The notes under the pieces: model-generated
What the model saw: the letters and a program-made list of their open reading frames with translations, nothing else
Database searches by the model: none
What the model was told of the DNA's origin: nothing
Translations under genes and position numbers: made by a program
Shown here: positions 5,914 through 8,393 of the stretch, piece by piece
How the letters are laid out: each line of letters opens with the position of its first letter
How positions within the stretch are numbered: the first letter of the stretch is position 1
Source of the DNA: Deltaproteobacteria bacterium
GTDB lineage: Bacteria; Myxococcota_A; Polyangia; JAAYKL01
NCBI GenBank assembly: GCA_011389755.1
Contig: JAABTR010000166.1
Coordinates: 1 to 8,393 of the forward strand
Reading direction: 5' to 3'
Length of the DNA stretch: 8,393 bases

Positions 5914-6306
5914 CTACGGCGCGCTCTTTGAAGTCGCGGCGGAGTCACCCGCGTCCTGGGGCTCGGGCGGCTCGGAGGGCATCGAGCAGTTGCCTTGGAA
6001 GACGGCTCCTTTTTCGATGATGAAGGTGGGGGTCTCGACCTCGCCCGAGAGCCGCCCCGGCGGATGGATCTCCACGGCCTTGGCAGCCTTGACGGTCGCT
6101 TCGACCACTCCGCCGGTGACGATGAGCGTCCCGACCGAGATGGTGCCGTGCACGTGCCCGCCGTGTCCCACGACGAGGGTGTCCTCGGAGAGGACATCCC
6201 CTTCGAGCTTCCCTTCGATCCTCACCGTTCCAAAAAAGCTCAGCTTTCCTTTGAACGCGCTGCCCTCGCCCAGAAGCGACCCGAGCTCTTTTTCTTTTTC
6301 GGTCAT
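5914..6306 (-). CDS. Bactofilin (polymer-forming cytoskeletal protein)
   Basis: The product is 130 aa, typical for the family (formerly DUF583). Bactofilins self-assemble without nucleotide into filaments that act as membrane-associated scaffolds for cell shape, polarity or envelope machinery. Residues about 11-108 show the Gly/Val-rich rungs of a right-handed beta-helix: LLGEGSAFKGKLSFFGTVRI, EGKLEGDV, LVVGHGGHVHGTISVGTLIVTGGVV, VEIHPPGRLSGEVETPTFIIEKGAVFQGNCSM. A Pro/Glu/Ser-rich disordered tail follows (109-130), as is common. No membrane segment is visible. The ATG is 12 nt after the stop of the FHA-GGDEF gene, with AAAGG about 8 nt upstream, so the two are almost certainly one transcript. 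Whether its scaffold positions the cyclase, or c-di-GMP output affects it, is inference. Which Bac paralogue it corresponds to cannot be told from the sequence alone. Confidence 0.92.
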   Translation of the reverse strand: MTEKEKELGSLLGEGSAFKGKLSFFGTVRIEGKLEGDVLSEDTLVVGHGGHVHGTISVGTLIVTGGVVEATVKAAKAVEIHPPGRLSGEVETPTFIIEKGAVFQGNCSMPSEPPEPQDAGDSAATSKSAP

Positions 6307-6318
6307 TTTTTTTGCCTT

Positions 6319-7275
6319 TTATATCGGCGCGTCGCTCCCGCGCGCGAGCTCGGAGGCGACGCAGCGATTTCGTCCGTTTTCCTTGGCTTGGTACAAATTT
6401 CTGTCCGCCTGCGCGACCAACTGCTCTGGGGAGACCTCCGCGCCGCCCGCGGCCGTGGCGACGCCCAAGCTGACGGTGACCCGAACCTCGATGTCGCCGG
6501 TGGCGCGAGTCGCGATCCGGGTGCTCGCGACTTTCTCCCGCACCCGCTCCGCCAGGATGCGGCCGCCTTCGGTGTCGGTGCCCTGGGCGATGATGGCGAA
6601 CTCTTCTCCGCCATACCGGGACACGGAGTCCTCGGTGCGGATCATCCTGCGGATGATGTCGCTGACGGCCTTGAGGACATCATCTCCGGCGGTATGCCCA
6701 AAAGTGTCGTTGACCTTCTTGAAGAAATCGATATCGAGCAAGATCAGCGTGAACGGGACGTGGTGCCTGCGGGCAAAGGACAGATGGGTCCTGAGCTTTT
6801 CGTCGAAGTACTTTCTGTTGAAGACGCCGGTGAGCGCGTCGCAGGTGGACGACTCGTACATCGCCTCTTGATATTCGTGCTCAATATCGTCGTACAACAC
6901 GAACTTCAAGACGGTCTGCCTTCCGAGCAGGACCTTGTCACCGTCGCGCAGACGCGCGCTCATCACCTTCTCGCCGCCGACGAAGGTGCCGTTGGTGCTG
7001 CCCAGGTCGGTGATCTCGATGTTCTCGGAGTCGACCCGCGTGATGCGCGCGTGGCGACGGGAGATGCCGTCATCCCGCAGGACCAGGTCGCAGGCGGGAT
7101 CCCTGCCGATGATGGTCCGCTCTTTCTTGAGAGTCAGCACGCTGCCCACGTCGAGCCCACCCAAGATGACGAAGCAGGCGCGCCGCTCCGACGTCTGGGC
7201 CTTGGCCATCTGATCGGCTAAAGTGGAACGGTCGATCTGCAGCGTGCGCTGTGTCTTGCTCCTCGAGCTGCTCAT
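6319..7275 (-). CDS. FHA-GGDEF diguanylate cyclase
   Basis: The product is 318 aa. An FHA domain (about 34-125) carries GRDPACD (57-63), the phosphothreonine-contact ISRRHARI (71-78) and DLGSTNGTFV (90-99). A GGDEF domain (about 140-308) follows, with LLDIDFFKKVNDTFGH (metal-binding D181, guanine-contact N189) and intact active-site GGEEF (222-226). RTED (213-216), five residues before GGEEF, is the RxxD inhibitory site, so the enzyme should make c-di-GMP from GTP and be feedback inhibited. There is no transmembrane segment, so it is cytosolic, and FHA binding to a phosphothreonine partner is the likely input, implying a Ser/Thr kinase elsewhere. The Thr/Ser-rich N-terminal tail (1-30) could itself be a phosphorylation target. 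AAGGAG lies 11 nt before the ATG, a slightly long spacing. The bactofilin gene follows after 12 nt; deoC diverges on the other side. Confidence 0.95.
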   Translation of the reverse strand: MSSSRSKTQRTLQIDRSTLADQMAKAQTSERRACFVILGGLDVGSVLTLKKERTIIGRDPACDLVLRDDGISRRHARITRVDSENIEITDLGSTNGTFVGGEKVMSARLRDGDKVLLGRQTVLKFVLYDDIEHEYQEAMYESSTCDALTGVFNRKYFDEKLRTHLSFARRHHVPFTLILLDIDFFKKVNDTFGHTAGDDVLKAVSDIIRRMIRTEDSVSRYGGEEFAIIAQGTDTEGGRILAERVREKVASTRIATRATGDIEVRVTVSLGVATAAGGAEVSPEQLVAQADRNLYQAKENGRNRCVASELARGSDAPI

Positions 7276-7374
7276 GTTCGGTCCGGCTCCTTAAAAAGAT
7301 CGCGCCCGCTTTTTCGGGTGTCGCGTGAATAGATGCGCTTTCAAATCGACGGGGCCATGGTACAACGAGACACC

Positions 7375-8130
7375 ATGATGAGAGAAGAACCTTATAGATC
7401 GTTTTTACTCGACGCCAATAAGTGGTTCGACGCCGCTTGCAAAAAGCTGAGCTTTGCGCCGGGGAGCCGCTCGGGGCGTCCGGTTTTGGGCGATGATATG
7501 TCGGCGCGCATCGAGCACACGCTCCTGCGGACCGACGCCGCGGCGGCCGACGTGACCCGCCTGTGCGTGGAGGCGCGGGACCACCGGTTCCGGTCGGTGT
7601 GCTGCCTGCCCCGGGACGTGGCCAAGTGCTCGAGGTTGCTCGATGGCACAGGCGTGCTGGTGGTCACGGTGCTCAACTTTCCGCTGGCGGGCTCCTCGCT
7701 GGAGATGACCGATTTCGAATGCAACCGGGTCATCGATGATGGAGCGGACGAGGTCGACCTGGTGGTGGACGTCCGTCTGCTCAAAGAGCACAAGCTCATC
7801 GCGGTGAGAAACAGCATCTCCCGCGTCGTGGAGACCGCGGGGGGGCGGCCGGTGAAGGTGATCTTGGAGACCGGCCTGCTCAGGCCCGAAGAGATCGTCG
7901 CGGGGGTGGTCTGCGCGGAGGCCGCCGGGGCGGCTTATGTCAAAACCTCCACCGGTTTCGGCCCGAGGGGGGCTTCGGAAGAAGATGTGGCTTTGATGCG
8001 CCACGTCGTAGGGGATCGCCTGGGTGTGAAAGCATCGGGAGGCATCCGGGAGAGGCAGTTCGCCAGGCGCCTCGTGGAGCTGGGAGCTGACCTGTTGGGG
8101 ACCTCGGCCGGGCCGAAGCTCATCGGCTGA
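7375..8130 (+). CDS. deoC: Deoxyribose-phosphate aldolase (DERA)
   Basis: The product is 251 aa from ATG 7375. It cleaves 2-deoxy-D-ribose 5-phosphate to glyceraldehyde 3-phosphate and acetaldehyde in deoxynucleoside salvage and breakdown. It is a class I aldolase TIM barrel: IEHTLLR (46-52), TVLNFPLG-like TVLNFPLAGSS, DEVDLVVD with D128 matching E. coli D102, Schiff-base K190 in YVKTSTGF, K219 in VKASGGIR matching E. coli K201, and the phosphate-binding GTSAG end. The start is uncertain. In-frame ATGs lie at 7333, 7357, 7375, 7378 and 7498. A GAGA sits 5-8 nt before 7375/7378, and 7333 would leave only 57 bp for two divergent promoters. The barrel itself begins at the 7498 ATG (MSARIEHTLL, with GGG upstream), so the first 41 residues may be a real extension or not translated. 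No other deo genes are visible. Confidence 0.93.
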   Translation: MMREEPYRSFLLDANKWFDAACKKLSFAPGSRSGRPVLGDDMSARIEHTLLRTDAAAADVTRLCVEARDHRFRSVCCLPRDVAKCSRLLDGTGVLVVTVLNFPLAGSSLEMTDFECNRVIDDGADEVDLVVDVRLLKEHKLIAVRNSISRVVETAGGRPVKVILETGLLRPEEIVAGVVCAEAAGAAYVKTSTGFGPRGASEEDVALMRHVVGDRLGVKASGGIRERQFARRLVELGADLLGTSAGPKLIG

Positions 8131-8199
8131 ACCTCGCGGCGACAAAGCGCGGGGGAAGGCGAGCGGTTTCTTCTTGGTCCTAAGTCCTCGAATGGAAGC

Positions 8200-8205
8200 G
8201 AGGAG
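8200..8205 (+). promoter_or_regulatory. Ribosome binding site of the last, partial gene
   Basis: GAGGAG is 6 nt before the ATG at 8212. It is the main support that the truncated frame at the window end is a real gene. Confidence 0.65.
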
Positions 8206-8211
8206 CATACC

Positions 8212-8393
8212 ATGAAAACCCGTGCTCACCGGCACGCTGCCTTGTTGGTGACCAGCTCGGGCGCGTCCGGGCTCTTGTCCAGGCTCGCGCCGGACGACCT
8301 CGATGACCTCGACCTGCGGGTGGCCCAGGGGCTGGAGGCGGGCGTCCGCGCCCTGGATGGGTCGTCTTTCGATGCTGTGATCATCGAACTGGA
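8212..8393 (+). CDS. N-terminal fragment of a receiver-like (pseudo-receiver) domain protein; runs off the window
   Basis: Sixty codons are visible with no stop. The pattern matches the first half of a response-regulator receiver domain: strand 1 ALLVTSS (10-16), a helix GLLSRLA, strand 2 LDLRVAQG, helix EAGVRALDG, and strand 3 SFDAVIIEL (52-60). In a standard receiver, strand 1 ends in two acidic residues that bind Mg2+ and strand 3 ends in the phosphorylated Asp. Here the first positions are T/S and the last is E59, so normal phosphorylation is unlikely and the Glu could mimic a phosphorylated state. Full-length architecture, including any output or kinase domain, lies beyond the window. 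A strong Shine-Dalgarno precedes the ATG, and the gene follows deoC by 81 bp on the same strand, with no convincing terminator in between. Domain call is moderate because only half is visible. Confidence 0.6.
   Translation, partial: MKTRAHRHAALLVTSSGASGLLSRLAPDDLDDLDLRVAQGLEAGVRALDGSSFDAVIIEL

Noticed and set aside
5909..5921. CGCCG-CTA-CGGCG hairpin at the bactofilin stop as a terminator
   Set aside because: No T-run follows on the minus strand, and the hairpin overlaps the stop codon.
5995..7221. Long open frame (408 codons) on + across bactofilin and FHA-GGDEF
   Set aside because: It spans two well-recognised minus-strand genes and shows no motif of its own.
7305..7318. CCCG/CGGG hairpin with T-rich loop between the FHA-GGDEF gene and deoC
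   Set aside because: Only a 4-bp stem, and the T-run is in the loop rather than after the stem. Both flanking genes start here, so a terminator is not expected.

Overview
The window is GC-rich, densely coded bacterial DNA with no rRNA, tRNA, CRISPR array, transposase or phage gene. The gene mix is an FHA-GGDEF diguanylate cyclase next to a bactofilin, several Cys-rich secreted or lipoprotein-type proteins, and a secreted papain-like protease with beta-rich C-terminal domains. GTG or TTG starts are frequent, and AAA lysine codons and T-runs persist in otherwise GC-rich genes. Together these suggest a Myxococcota-like or other deltaproteobacterial-grade Gram-negative. This is an inference from gene content, not a taxonomic assignment.

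Left part (1-2030): a PF14907-type nucleotidyltransferase-like protein on + (probably cut at its 5' end) converges on a small predicted outer-membrane beta-barrel on -, their stop codons sharing one CTAG. The barrel gene diverges from a small lipoprotein gene on +. The spacer between them is filled by a long imperfect inverted repeat (1471-1613) whose right outer arm contains the lipoprotein's start codon.

Middle part (2033-5753, all on -): a secreted C1A papain-like cysteine protease is translationally coupled (ATGA overlap) to a small Cys-rich DUF333 protein. Upstream of this pair is a complete ornithine aminotransferase (rocD) with a strong Shine-Dalgarno. Its candidate promoter has a -35 box inside an 18-bp near-perfect palindrome.

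Right part (5914-8393): an FHA-GGDEF diguanylate cyclase and a bactofilin form a tight two-gene unit on -. A deoxyribose-phosphate aldolase (deoC) is divergent to it on +. The last gene, on +, runs off the window and begins like a response-regulator receiver domain that lacks the usual acidic residues.

No clear novel defence or mobile system is visible. The items most worth a second look are the long inverted repeat that supplies a gene start, the coupled protease/DUF333 pair, the FHA-GGDEF/bactofilin pair and the rocD palindrome.
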